From: Chamaea fasciata
Taxonomy: Eukaryota > Chordata > Aves > Passeriformes > Sylviidae
Assembly: GCA_029207755.1 (NCBI GenBank)
Contig: JARCOQ010000003.1
Coordinates: 86,633,994 to 86,697,993 of the forward strand
DNA: 64,000 nt
Direction: 5' to 3'
The notes beneath the pieces were generated by a model that was given only the letters and a program-made list of their open reading frames with translations, searched no databases and was not told where the DNA came from. The position numbers and the translations under genes were made by a program. This document shows positions 51,213 to 63,000 of this stretch, piece after piece. How positions within the stretch are numbered: position 1 is the first letter of the stretch; the number at the start of each line of letters is the position of its first letter.

Positions 51213-51830
51213 CAATCATAGAATAATTTAGAAAGAATTTCTAGAAGTCATTTAGTCCAAGACCCCACTTCAAGCAGCATCAAATAGATAAAGGTATTAA
51301 GAAGATTGAGTTTAAAATCTGTCATCTTCAGGGAAGGAGATTCCATCCCCCGCCTCTTTGGGAAACTGTCATGTTTTTTGGTTATTTTAGTGGTGAAAAA
51401 CTTTATCCTAATGTCTGATTTTTTTTTTCTAATATCAGAGTTTCTGCCGTTGCAATATCTGTCCTCCAGAGCTTCTTCTGCACCACGACAAATCTCCAAG
51501 AAGAGTCTATCTCTCTTCTCTGCATAAAACTTCATTAATATTTTTCCTAAGCCTGTTCTTCTAACAGTGCACAAACTCAAGTATCTCAGCCTCTTAATCA
51601 TTTTGTGCTCCATATTCCTAATCCCTATGATGTTTCTCTGACATTCATTCCAGTACATCACTATATATCTTGCACCAGGGAATAAAAACTGGACATAGTA
51701 CTCCAAAAGCAGACTCACAGCCACCAAATGGCAAGGAATAATTTTCTTGACCTGCAGGAAACACTGTTCCTGCAAAGATATTTTCTGCACTCCATGACTT
51801 GCAGGTCCCTTTCTCACATCAGTGCATAGT
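51213..51830 (-). mobile_element. CR1 LINE fragment, antisense, with a 189-codon relic ORF
   Basis: This is an antisense CR1 copy of about 620 bases. Its own 3' end is marked on the + strand by caatcatagaataatttaga at 51213. The minus-strand ORF 51817-51248 (189 codons, the longest in the window) carries relics of the CR1 ORF2 C-terminus. LLEYYVQFLFPGARY parallels HLEYCVQFWAPQY, and HKMIKRLRYLS parallels TKMVKGLEHLS. Later SDIRIKFFTTKITKKHD parallels LDIRKKFFTMRVVKHW, and ESPSLKMTDFKLNLL parallels APSLETFKVRLDGAL. The copy is strongly diverged and lacks the RT catalytic domain. The ORF's ATG is incidental, so it is a pseudogene piece and not a gene. Confidence 0.9.
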
Positions 51831-54800
51831 CTCTCGTGTCCTTAGAAGATACAAACATAATTTAGATAAACTCTAGAAAACAACTGGAAAGTAAAGTATG
51901 ACAATATGGTGTGGCAAGTCTTGTTTATCTGCAGTGACTTACACGTGTCACACAGAAGGTTAGAATATGCAATCTCAGTTATACCTTCTGGCATTAAAAA
52001 TTAATACCATATAATGGTATTAGTATCTCCAGTATGTTGGGGTTTTTTATTTGATCTCTAAACTGCTTCTGTGAATTATAGTGTCTCAAAATCTTTTATT
52101 TCATTAGAGTGTACCACACCATCTTGTTTTGGTATATGTCTCCAGTCATTAAAAAAAAGTGCTTGAATATAGGCCATTTCTGTGGCAAACTTAAGGTTTG
52201 TTGGCTGTGATGTCCCCATTGAAAGTACTTAAGTAGAATCTCTCAATAAAAATCAGTTATGGGGTAGTGACAATAGTGTGAATGTTTAACATTCCAGAAT
52301 ATTTCATTTTGCTTTAAAGATTTCAATGTTTCTACAAAGTAATTATTTTAAGATAACTGAGAGGGAATCTACCCTTTACGAAAAACAAAATACCCAGAGC
52401 TGTCCTCATTTAATTTGTGAAATTTATATGAAAAATTTAAACCATACTTTATCTTCAAAAAACTTGTGTCCTATGAGTTTTGCTTTTGTATATACACAAC
52501 GGATTATAGAGAAATTCTGATATAGTGATAAACTCATGAAGTAAATTATCATAGTTCTTCCATCAAGTACAAAGAAATAGCAGAAATAAATACTAATGTG
52601 GCATTCTTTTTTATCTTTGTCTCTCAATTTTTTCTCATCTGTCTTTTCAATAAGAAAAATTCAGAGAGTATAACCAAAGATAGTGATGCGCTGCCAATAT
52701 TTTTGAAAGTGTTTTCCTGAAAAATTCCCTTTTTATGTTGTAATTGTGATCTACCTCAAGGGTGTATTAATTTTCAGATAAAGTGAGTAAAAATTAGAAA
52801 GTTTTTTCCCTTGAAAATAAGATTTTTTTTTCCCAATAACTCTTAAAAAAAATTTAGCTACAGCATTTAGTTTGAATATGTTTTTGTTGGGTTTTTTTTT
52901 GCTTGTTTTTGGATTTTGGTTTTGTTTTTTGTTGTTGTTGTTGTTTTATGGTAACAAATTCCTATCTGTTTGCACTCTGTTTATTTTAAAAAGAAACTGT
53001 ACCTTTTCATGCCTTTCAAAGGTATGTCTTATATATCATGTGTTGAAAGGAATAAATAGGTCTATAATAAAAATGCATTCTAATTTTAAACCTCTTTTAC
53101 TTAACTCCCTTTGTATGCTCTCTTCCTATTTATTTCAAGACTATTTTATTTATTTTGAAAAAAGTAGGACATCACTTATCTTCTGCTGAAGATGTTATCT
53201 GTACTTCATGTTACCTATAATCACCAAACCATATTTTAAAAATACCTGCAAGCATAGCTTACCTCAGTGTAGCTGAGACCCACTTTTGTGTGCCTTGAAG
53301 GTAATCTTATTTGACATTTTCTCCACAGTTAAAGATTCCCAGTAAAGCACCATGCAGCACTAGTATGTTAGAAAAAAATACAAACACCTGACATCTAACT
53401 GTCTTGATCACCTTGCTGTTAAAAGTAAAGCTTCCAGATTAAGCCAGATGTAGCTGATCTATCAAGCTCTGAAGATCTGGGACATTTTCACAGAGAACTA
53501 CTAAACTCTTGAAGTTTTTGCTTTGACTGCCCTCTTCCTCTCCCTATTTTTTCACAAGTTCTTAACAGAAGAGAGAAAAGAATCAGGCATGATAAAACAA
53601 AAAACAATTCAGTGGAGCAATATTCTTCCCTGCCACAGGCTCTTTTCCCAGAGCAGCAGGTTTTCCAGTCACTATGCCAACATGGCCAGAAGAGACAATT
53701 AAACCTTTTATGCTTGATAGGCCAGCAGACTGGCTGGTTCTTTTACAATTTCTATGGGAAACCACTCAAGCTTGGAAAGCAAACATCTCATTCACTATTG
53801 TTCTTCTTCAATTAAAGAAATATCAGTCAAATAAAAACATTCCTACAGCATGAAGTATACAGAAATTGCATTAACTTCAAAATATTTTATTGCTGACTTA
53901 AGCAGTCAGTGGACAATTGATTGTCTGTTAACTCTTCATGAGTTCTCAATGGTGTCTACTTCATGGCTTACAAAGAAGCATTTAAAGTAATTTTTAAAAT
54001 AATACAGTTTTCAAAACATAATTAATTGTGAAATTCATTCACTACAGTAGTCCATACTGTAAGCTAAGACTTTGAATCTGATCATTTCAGAATCATTTTA
54101 TCCTGTAATAAAAAATTAAAGAGCTATTGGAAATAGTTAAGATGTAGAAGGAAGCACTTTTTTTTTAAATGTAATATAGAGATCCTTCTCATACACAGAA
54201 CACATTGAGACACTTTTCAAGTCAAGACAGAGCTGAATCTTGCCAAGTTTGCCCATCATCCTCACTGTCTTACCTATATATTGGGGAAATAGTGTGTTTA
54301 GAACTCCATACAGAAACAGTGTTGGTTGATTTAAGTTTCAACTCCACTTGAAAGGTTTTGATTTTAATACTTCATTCCCAAGAAAGGAAGTGAAATGGTC
54401 CAGAACACTAATTATAATAAATCACCGTTATCAAAACCATAGTATATCTTTATTAAAGTAATTGATGTATATTTTTTTTATTGTTCTACATTATGAGAAC
54501 ACTGATTAAAAACTGTCAAACACAGTAGGTAGTTTATTTTTCCTAAGATCAGTTACAGTACAGTCAGTCATAAGAGATCTATCAGCACAAGGGGTAGGCT
54601 TTGATGACAGACAGACATCCTATCAGCAGGAGATGACCATGAGAAAACCACTACACATTTGAAAATTTAGTCTCAAACTTTTTTATTCAAGATGCTTCAG
54701 GAGAAATCATCAGTGACAGGAAAACTTTGTAAAAAAAAAAATAACAGAGGAAAATAGTTATAAATAAGTATGAATTAAACAGGAAAAATACATTAGGAAG

Positions 54801-56189
54801 CCAGCGTGCTAATTCTATAAGGCACATGTGTGTACATGCATATAGTTCATACATATGTTAAAGCATCAATGAAACAAGTGAGATTTACATTATACTTGAA
54901 TATGACGTTGTATGGCACAGATAATGTATATAACTGAATACATCACTTGCAACTTTTCTAAAAGAGTAGTGTCTATAATACTTTGACCTGAAAATATCAG
55001 TGTATTAGCTATTTCAGAACAAATACATGGAATTTAAATTTGGTTGAATTATTGGCAATTACACTTGTTTCAGCTATTTGAATTAAAAGAACAATAATCT
55101 CATGACAAACAGATATAATTGTATTATTTTACTTGAATTAGAGGAAATGAACAATGATAAACAATGATAAAAAACAACGAAAATACTATGATGAAAGTGT
55201 TTTTAAACTTCTTAGAATGAAATTAAGTCCCAAGACAAGCCTAAACCTGTTGCATTTCAGATGTTAAGAAATGAAAACCAGATGAATTGTATTGAAAATT
55301 ACCAGGGCCATTTTTTAGAGATATCAATTATGCAGCCAAAATAGAAGGTTTCAGCAGTGAGTCTTCACATCCCTACAGCCTGGCAAGCTAATAGATGTAC
55401 CTTGCTCTTTTTTTGTTAATTCCTAATTTAACTAACATGATTTTGCAATATTTTTCCATGTCTATGGAATAGTTTGTGCAGTATACTAAATACTCAACTG
55501 GGCTCAGCAGCTGCAAGTTAGATAAGTTTTTTTGGGTTTTTTTTAATAAATCTAACTTCTAATGACATTTTGTAAAAAATAGTCACATTTTCAAGAAACT
55601 CATCATGTGGGATGTAATAAATTTCATTTTTTCTGTATAAAACCTGTTCTAAGCCACTTGCAAAATTTAATAGCTAACGATAACCTTTCAGAATAGAACA
55701 GGATACCTAAAGATTTCCTATACAATAATGCCATCTGGGAAAGTGAACACTGATATTTTTAAAGTGGGAGATTAGTCCTTTCTGTTTATCTAATAAAAGT
55801 TGCCATCACCTCCTTCACCACCTTTCCTTAGAAATCAATACAGTTGTAAAACTGCTCTGCATTTTTACCAGGTTCAATTCATTTTCTGTGTAACTTCCAT
55901 GTTCCGCATCAGGGAATTCCTGCCTGAAATTAATTCAACTGTTGTCTGTGAAAGAGAAACTGGAGAAAGATATCATGGTCTGCATTATTTCTTTGGCAGA
56001 AGTGGTTTGAAAACTATTGCCTATTGAGATGTAGCTTTAATTTTCTTATTTAAACCTGAATTTAGACTTCTTGCCAGTAGATAAGCGGATCAGAATTATT
56101 CCCATTCACATAAATACATAAGGTATTTATTTTTTTTATTCCTGTGGGTTTTTTTGTTTTGTTTCGGTTTTTTTCCCTGCTGAAGCTAC
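51831..56189. other. A+T-rich non-coding DNA
   Basis: No gene is seen. A T/G-rich tract lies at 52881-52947. Small near-repeats such as acaatgataaacaatgataa occur at about 55150. The ORF at 55800-56027 ends in residues with a protein-like look (FLPEINSTVVCERETGER), but it lacks a usable donor and I know no relative. Confidence 0.5.
52881..52947. repeat. T/G-rich low-complexity tract with (GTT)n
   Basis: TTTTG, TTGG and five GTT units. It is the reverse-strand version of the A/C class. Confidence 0.8.
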
Positions 56190-56460
56190 TGCTTAAGGAC
56201 CTTGTTCCTTTTCAGATAACATCCATTTTTTGCCAGGTCAAAGTTTGTCTGGAAGGGTCTGCTAAAACCTGGCATAAACATACATAACTGAATTGACTTC
56301 TCAAGTGGCCATCGCAACAGTAGAAGAGCTAATCAAAATGACAAGTACATTAAAAGCTGCAGAAGTCAGTACAGTGTCAATCTCGTCTGTGTTGTATTAT
56401 TCTGTCTACTTGCTGTTTTCCTTTGCTTCCAAGATCACTCAACCATGTAATAAGTAGATT
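56190..56460. promoter_or_regulatory. Candidate conserved non-coding element
   Basis: Repeat-free balanced sequence after a T/G-rich stretch (56120-56175). AGGTCAAAG at 56235-56243 fits a nuclear-receptor half site overlapping a TCF/LEF-like TCAAAG. No open frame of interest is present. It rests on composition and motifs alone. Confidence 0.2.
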
Positions 56461-57755
56461 TTCAATGTGTGGTACTTCCTTCATTAGTTGTTCTCTCATG
56501 CACTGGTGCAATCAGAGATTGTCTACCTTCTTCCTACGCAAGCTAAAGTGATAAAGTAAATGCAAGTTATTCATGCTACGACAAAAATATCTGCTGGGTT
56601 TGCATATCCAGTGTTTTTCCTATGTTTTACATGTATTCTTCCTGTATTTTTAAATGCACCAGTTTTATGTTTCAAAACTGCCAGAACATATGCCATAATT
56701 AATACTGTGACAAACCCCCCCCCGTGTTAAACTTACCAAGTTTCAGTCACTGGTTGCTTTCATTAGTACAAGAGGCAGTTTAGATGCAGCAAAAGAAATC
56801 ACTGATTCTAATGAGATTTTGGTCTACATTTGTTTCTCAAGAGATATCATAACTTCAAGGTTCAGACATAATTCAAATCTCATAACTGTGGTATGTCAAG
56901 CCTAGATTCATGACAGACCTAAGGAACAGCAGCACTACTAGAGCTGTAATCTAAAGTAAAAGTGATTAAAGGATGTGGCTGGCCAACATGAGAAGATCAA
57001 ATGCTGATACCTTCCTCAGCCTTTTGGATTTCAGGCTTTCAACTTTAATCTCTTAGTAGAGAAAGAGAAATAAATTATTCTGTTCAGTACTGATTTTAGG
57101 AATGATATTTCCAATTCTCTGTCTAAAGAAGGGCAAGATAAGAAAAAAAAAATCTAAGATAGATAAGAGGATAAAAAGCAACTCAGGAGAGAGGAGATCA
57201 TGGCTCCATTAAGTGCTTAAGGTTTTACTTAATATTTACAATTAATGAAGAAAACATGTGAATGCCCCTTATGAATAAGGCTAAAATCTTATTTCCCTTA
57301 TTCCAGGAAATTTTTCCATCAGCCAGCTCTTTTCTTTGAGCTAAAGACAGTGAGTGATCATTCATGTAGGCAGTCTGCATGTGAGAGCAAACCAAACTTT
57401 TAGTCATAATGCCTATAGATATTTTTATTTACCAGAAATGAGAGCACTAATAATAGCTCTGTTAATGAAAAAGTGAAGAGTAAAAATATAGGTTATAAAA
57501 TCCAGAAAAGTGGTATAAACCCAGTGAAAGGATAGTTTAAAGACTCATTTTGGTAGGAATGGGTCAAGCAGGTAATGAGGAAATGGTTTCTAAGAGGCCA
57601 GAAAGCTGATTACAGCTCAAGAATTTTCTAGCAGATCAATTAATCTAGCAGAGGGAGAAAGAGAGCAATTCCCTTGTTGGCCTAGGTTACTGTTAGGTTT
57701 GATGTGGATTCAATATAAAACCAAACTGAAGGGAGAATCAAGGTCTTGGTGGATG

Positions 57756-57797
<42 letters not shown>
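57756..57797. repeat. (TATC)n tetranucleotide microsatellite
   Basis: Ten and a half perfect TATC/ATCT units. Such a long pure tetranucleotide run is probably polymorphic. Confidence 0.95.
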
Positions 57798-57907
57798 CAG
57801 AAAAAAACCCACCTTTTTTGAATTTGGAAAAAAATCATGAAAGCAAATCACTAAACAGTTGCCTAAGGCACTATTTTATCAGACACTTCAAACTCCTTCT
57901 GATGTAA

Positions 57908-57946
57908 TTATATATATATATATTTATTTATTTATATTAATATATT
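57908..57946. repeat. (TA)n / (TTTA)n A+T-only tract
   Basis: TA units followed by TTTA units and ATTAATATA. Confidence 0.8.
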
Positions 57947-58301
57947 TTCCCTACATAAAAATTACAGTATCAAGAAAAGAAATTTACTGAAAGAGTTGTA
58001 AAATGAAACATTTTTGCATGCATAAAGCCTGTATGCCAATGTTATATTTATTAACTATTTTAATAAACAAACAATGCCCCTCCTTAGTAAAGCTAGAACC
58101 AAAAACTATTTTCTTCAATAAAAATAAGTAGACTAGACTAAGTCTCATATTTCCCTGTTTTCCCAATTAATCCTATAATTCTTTTGATTATATTTAGTTC
58201 AGTGCTTTGTCATCTTAAATGTTACAATAACAATCTAATTTTCTTTAACACATGCATCAGTGAAATATATCTTCCATCATAATTTAAATTATTAAATCAG
58301 T

Positions 58302-58372
58302 CATCATTTAAGATATTTAAGTATTTAAATATTTAAATATTTATCATTTAAGATATGATAAATATCTTAAAT
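58302..58372. repeat. Direct and inverted AT-rich repeat (hairpin)
   Basis: ATCATTTAAGATAT is present twice (about 58303 and 58344) with ATTTAAAT units between. The second copy pairs perfectly with a following arm: ATTTAAGATAT (58346-58356), loop GATAA, ATATCTTAAAT (58362-58372). It is a local duplication and inversion that could extrude as a cruciform. No gene lies near it. Confidence 0.75.
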
Positions 58373-61021
58373 CATTTCATCTTGAAATAATGTCAGTGAG
58401 ATAAAGCTCCATTTATGCATAAAATTGGGATGAGATTTAATAACTTTTTAATGCTTAGATCCCCAAAATGAGAGAGATGTTCAATTCTGAACATGAAGTT
58501 AATAATGAAATCAATAGAAGATTATACTTTCCAACTTCAGAATTGTCTTCTTTACATCAGACTCTCAAAGTCAGTAGACTGATTTATTAAAAAGAAATAT
58601 ACAAAATATAGGAGTCAATTTTTCAGAAATAATGTTAATATTGTTTTTCTTCCTTAGGTACTCATCTGTGGCACAGCAAAGTGAGCTTTGAGAGAGATTT
58701 ATCTACTCTTTTTTAATTTACTGGTGGAACATTACAAAGTTTTGCTGTAACATGGTCTAAGTCAAAATTTGCAGAAAGCAAACTCTCAAAGAGTTACATG
58801 GATTATTTTTGTTATAGCAAATTCAGAGCAACATTATATGTATTTACCAGTAAATACAGTTATAAGTAATATAATTATGATGTAATATAATACATGTCAT
58901 GTAGCTTGCACTGTATAATGTTATGTGAAAAATAACTGTAATTATTTTAAAAATTATACATAGTAGCAGCAGGAAAAACAGGCATAGGAAAAGTAGGTAA
59001 TTACAAAGGCATAATAACCCTTAAGGTGTTTCCACCAGGATCACAGAAGGAAGGAAACTTTTGTGGAGTGAGAACTAGAGCTTATGATCATCTTTCCCTT
59101 CAGTGTGCATGTCAGCTTTATCCTTTCTTTGAGGCCAAAAGGAATACCGAGGCCAAACCTGCAGGAATCTCTCCTCCCCTTAGTCCTTTTGCAAGCTCTT
59201 TCCTTCTCTCCCCGGCCTGAGCTAGAAGCAGGTACCACACAGAACTGCCAGCTCCTCTTTCTTAACAGCAACCTGCAATTCTGCCTGCACTGCTGAGATG
59301 CCATAAACTAGCTCTGAGAGGCATTGTATAGCATTTCATAGTGACTTAGGACTCTTTTAATGGAATTCCCAACACTTTTTAATCCTCTCTGGTTATTGGG
59401 ATATAAAGATTGTTTCTATCATTCTACTACTCCTTGAAAACACTTTTAAACTAATATCAAATACCAGACATCAAAATATAATCAAATTTTGATTAAAAGA
59501 AAAAGTAACTTTTCTTTGTCAGCCGAATAGTTCCTTTTAGCTGAAGTGACATGAAAGACTGGAAGAACTAGCTAGTTTGATCTCATGTTTTTTGGAGGCT
59601 TCCATTCAAAAAGAAAGAATTCATAGCTCTGCACTTTCCATTTTAAATATAAACCTGTTCCTATCCTTCATATAAGCAGGTATTGGACTAATCTTCAAAA
59701 TGGAAAGTTTCACTTTCCTGAAAGTGACCATAGCAAAAGATACTGAATAGTTTCCGAATTCCTAGGTAAAGTATTTTTAGCACGCAGTCTAATATCTGCA
59801 GATAGGTAATTTCCACTCTCCACAGGGAAGACTCAGAATTGCTCACTGAGAGAAATTAAATGGAAAGGTTTCAAAACACTGAAAATCCACTTCATTTTCT
59901 TGACCTAGAACTTCCTTTTTCTGCAAAAAATACACAATCTGAAGTTTTATAGATTTTTTTTTTTGATAAGCTGGTACATCTATTTTCATATCTGTTTTTC
60001 CTTAAGTGTTTCCAAGAAAAGTCCTTACATTTTTTTTGAATGCCTAATTTTATATTTTATTTCATATAATAATGTTTTAACCTATTTCTGATATTTTACC
60101 CCTAAAGCAATAACATTCCTTTCTACATTGCAACAGAGTTGCACTTGGGATTGATTACTGTGTCTTTAAATTGCATTCCTACTTTTTATATTTAATAAAC
60201 AAAAAGAGCAACTAAAACTTGCTTCTCAAACATCTTTGAAGAATCCCTGTAATAAGTTCCTTCCATTCTGATTTCTTCTTAGACAGAATTCAGCAATTGA
60301 TGTGAGGGGACATTCTGAGTTTATTATTCTTCTCAGTTTTAGTAAGTGATGATACTAGAAAATTTCACCTCTCATTCCTGTTCTGTCCATGCTATCCTAT
60401 GGTCAGTAATACTTATCTATCACTTTAAACTTTACTGACTTCATACATGGCAGCTCTCCTACTTTTCTCACTGTATTCAAATTGCTACAAGTATTCATAT
60501 GGTTTTTACTGTGCTTTATTTTCCTCTCAAAAAAAAACTCAGAATGACTTTTGAGACTGTTTACTATCTATTCATAATTTGTGATGCCTGCTCAATTTTT
60601 CTGACTACTCTTAATATTCTTCTTTAGAATGCTGTATATTCAAGTAGCTCTGTATATTAAATTTTACTTTTTAAAGGCACAATCAGTAAAAATTTTGGTT
60701 GAAAAGAAATATACAAAATTGTTTCTATTTGAGTAGAATTTTCTGTAGAGCTAACATTATTTATTAATTTATTTATTATTTTGTCATTTTTTTGATACAG
60801 AACTTTAGTTACAAACCTCACTTCTGCGGAAATTTGTGAAATAAGTTTCTCCATGCTTGTGAAATACTCTGTTGCCATAATGATTACTGTGGTAGAAAAA
60901 GCTACAAGAAAAGCAGTGGATATGGTTTGAGGATACAGAGGATATGGTTTCAATACAGTCTAACAAATGAAATATACAGCTGTAGAGGGGAAAAAAAAAA
61001 AGAGAAGAAAAAATATTGAAT

Positions 61022-61048
61022 CCCTTCCCCCCCCACCCCCCACCCCCC
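61022..61048 (-). other. G-quadruplex-type tract (minus strand G-rich)
   Basis: On the + strand there are C runs of 3, 8, 6 and 6 separated by TT, A and A. The minus strand therefore reads G6-T-G6-T-G8-AA-G3, which fits a short-loop G-quadruplex pattern with an i-motif on the + strand. It follows an A-rich purine stretch at 60988-61017. There is no promoter or exon evidence around it. Confidence 0.7.
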
Positions 61049-61363
61049 GAGGATCATCCATTTAACACACTTCATAACATAGTCCAGGGGGAAAGAAGAA
61101 CTGGCTGGAAGGAAAGAATGCAATTGTACAATGTTTTTGTACTTGCGAAGTTACAAGGAGGTGCACTGTTGAAAAACAACCTTAATTCTAGAATTTCTTA
61201 GGTTATTAGGCTTGGGGATATTTTTCTTGAACAAAGTACTGTTCTGGCCCTTTCCTGAATATGCAAGAGATGTAGCTTCAAGTCTGTGATAATTGACATA
61301 ATATTGTACCTATCATTTTTCTCCCTGGAAGATTGGAGCTTTTTCTTCTGGTGTGGTTGTTGG

Positions 61364-61373
61364 TTTTTTTTTT

Positions 61374-61416
<43 letters not shown>
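61364..61416. repeat. Poly(T) runs of 10 and 41 bases
   Basis: T10, GG, then 41 T without interruption at 61376-61416, followed by cttttctccctccag. That pyrimidine stretch ending in CAG mimics a splice acceptor, but nothing coding follows. The true length is likely uncertain. Confidence 0.9.
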
Positions 61417-62189
61417 CTTTTCTCCCTCCAGTTATGAAGAAGCTACCACTACTGTACACTATTCAGGGAGGCCTGACTGATTCACAAGACCCTCTTTGTC
61501 AGCACAATCTAGTTTCGGGTTAATCTAGTTCTGCTAGCACACATACATCATTGCTTACATAACTGTCAGATGTAGCCCAGAGATAGATATCTTAAATTGT
61601 TTATGATGATTTAAAACTGATAGAGTCCTATCCAGCTTTCACAAAAGAAACAGACAAATTTTGTTTGAACAAAATATAAGGAAAAATCCAAGGCTAAATG
61701 TCTCATGGTAAAGTGTCACAGTTTTCTGGAGATATAAGGGAATGTGATCCCTAGCTATATTCTTGGTTTAGGCAATGTATGTATCAGAAAGCATACAAAA
61801 AATATGTTTAAATTCTTAACAAACTTTTGGTGACACAATACATGGGCAGAGGACAGCATATTTAATAACATTTTGAAATACAACATATTTACTAAAATAA
61901 GATCTGTTTCCAATTGTTGATAAAATTAAATGAGGTAACTGGGCTGCAGCAATCATACTATGGAATAATTTCTGCTATCCAGGGTACTGAGTCATTCTTA
62001 TCAATCATGCATACTCAATTTATGCTTGTGTGTGTATCTATATTTATTGTTTTGCTTATTTATAATAGTTAATACTAGTATTCCATACTTGATTCAGATG
62101 AAATTTTCTCCAAAAAATGTAGAAGGCAGAGCATTAGTATGATTTTTGGGCAATACATACACCAATGTGGAAAATTTAGTTATGTTTTG
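61417..62189. other. A+T-rich non-coding DNA
   Basis: No gene or recognisable repeat is seen. Confidence 0.5.
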
Positions 62190-62258
62190 CCACTTTGATG
62201 ATCCTCATGGATCCCTTCCAACTAATAATATTATACAATTCTATGATTTTGTGATGTA
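62190..62258 (+). mobile_element. CR1 LINE 3' tail fragment, sense
   Basis: About 65 bases match the extreme CR1 3' end: ttgatgatcctcatggatcc, then cttccaactaataatattat and an ATTCTATGATTTTGTGAT tail. It is very short, as is usual for heavily 5'-truncated copies. Older CR1 sequence may extend upstream unrecognised. Confidence 0.85.
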
Positions 62259-63000
62259 TAGCAACCAGTAGAGCAACAAGTATCAGATACAACAGTTTAA
62301 TAAAAATTAAATAAGCTGCAGTATTGTCTGACTGTTTTGGCTGGGGTTTTTTAAGATAAAAACAATTTTGTAGTAATTCAAGAACCTGTCAGTAAGGTTT
62401 CTTGAACAATGTCAGTGTCAGATATGTAGTATTTTTGCATAGTAAAATATTTATCAAAGACAGAAATATCATTTTATCTGCCTTCTGACTGAAAAAGGTG
62501 AATTCCAAAAGAAATCTATAGTCTCCTCTGCTGTAGATGTCACAGCTAATCATTCCGAATTCACATTTAGGAAAAACTAGGCAATTGGTCAAAACATCAT
62601 CTAATTTCACCCAGTCCTGCAGAATGCTAACCTTTGGGATTTGGCTATGACTTCTCAAGACCAAATTGCTTCTGGCAGACCCTCTGACACATAGAAAAGT
62701 GCTAAAAAAAAAAAAAAAAATCAGCAGACTTGGCTTTATTTTAAACATTTTAGAAACTTTAATACAATTCATGAATGGGAGATCTGCTACTTTACTTTTT
62801 CTTATGTAGAGATGTTCAATGTACTCACATAGTTTCTTGGATGAGATTATTTCCTTTTGTTAAGTACGAGGTTGTAGTACTAAGCATTTAACAACTGGAA
62901 TTTCTTTCTGTTTTTCTGCAATTACTGTTTCTGAAAACCAGCTAAAGGCTCTTCAGAAATCTGCACGGAATTATCACTGTTATTCTGGAGTTGAAGAACC
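62259..63000. other. A+T-rich non-coding DNA with an unidentified 127-codon ORF
   Basis: No gene can be supported. A minus-strand ORF at 62772-62389 (127 codons) is the longest not explained by CR1 or low complexity. It includes a phenylalanine run from the A run at 62703-62720 and a middle section with ordinary composition (SHSQIPKVSILQDWVKLDD). I recognise no family. Confidence 0.45.

Larger units (their letters stand above)
56461..61021. other. A+T-rich non-coding DNA with microsatellites
   Basis: No gene is seen. It contains a run of 9-10 C near 56716, (ATCT)n at 57756-57797, an AT/TTTA tract at 57908-57946 and an AT-rich direct and inverted repeat at 58302-58372. A modestly G+C-richer patch lies at about 59020-59310, where chance ORFs of 64-87 codons overlap on both strands. 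Confidence 0.5.

Noticed and set aside
55880..56025. Possible exon with residues FLPEINSTVVCERETGER
   Set aside because: It has an acceptor-like CATCAG but no good donor before the stop, and no family resemblance.
59026..59304. G+C-richer patch with overlapping ORFs on both strands (64, 70 and 87 codons)
   Set aside because: No splice context, no CpG island and no recognisable protein; the overlap on both strands is expected where stops are rarer.
61417..61480. Splice acceptor-like pyrimidine stretch ending in CCAG after the poly(T)
   Set aside because: The pyrimidine tract is a by-product of the poly(T) run, and the following frame closes after about 15 codons without a donor.
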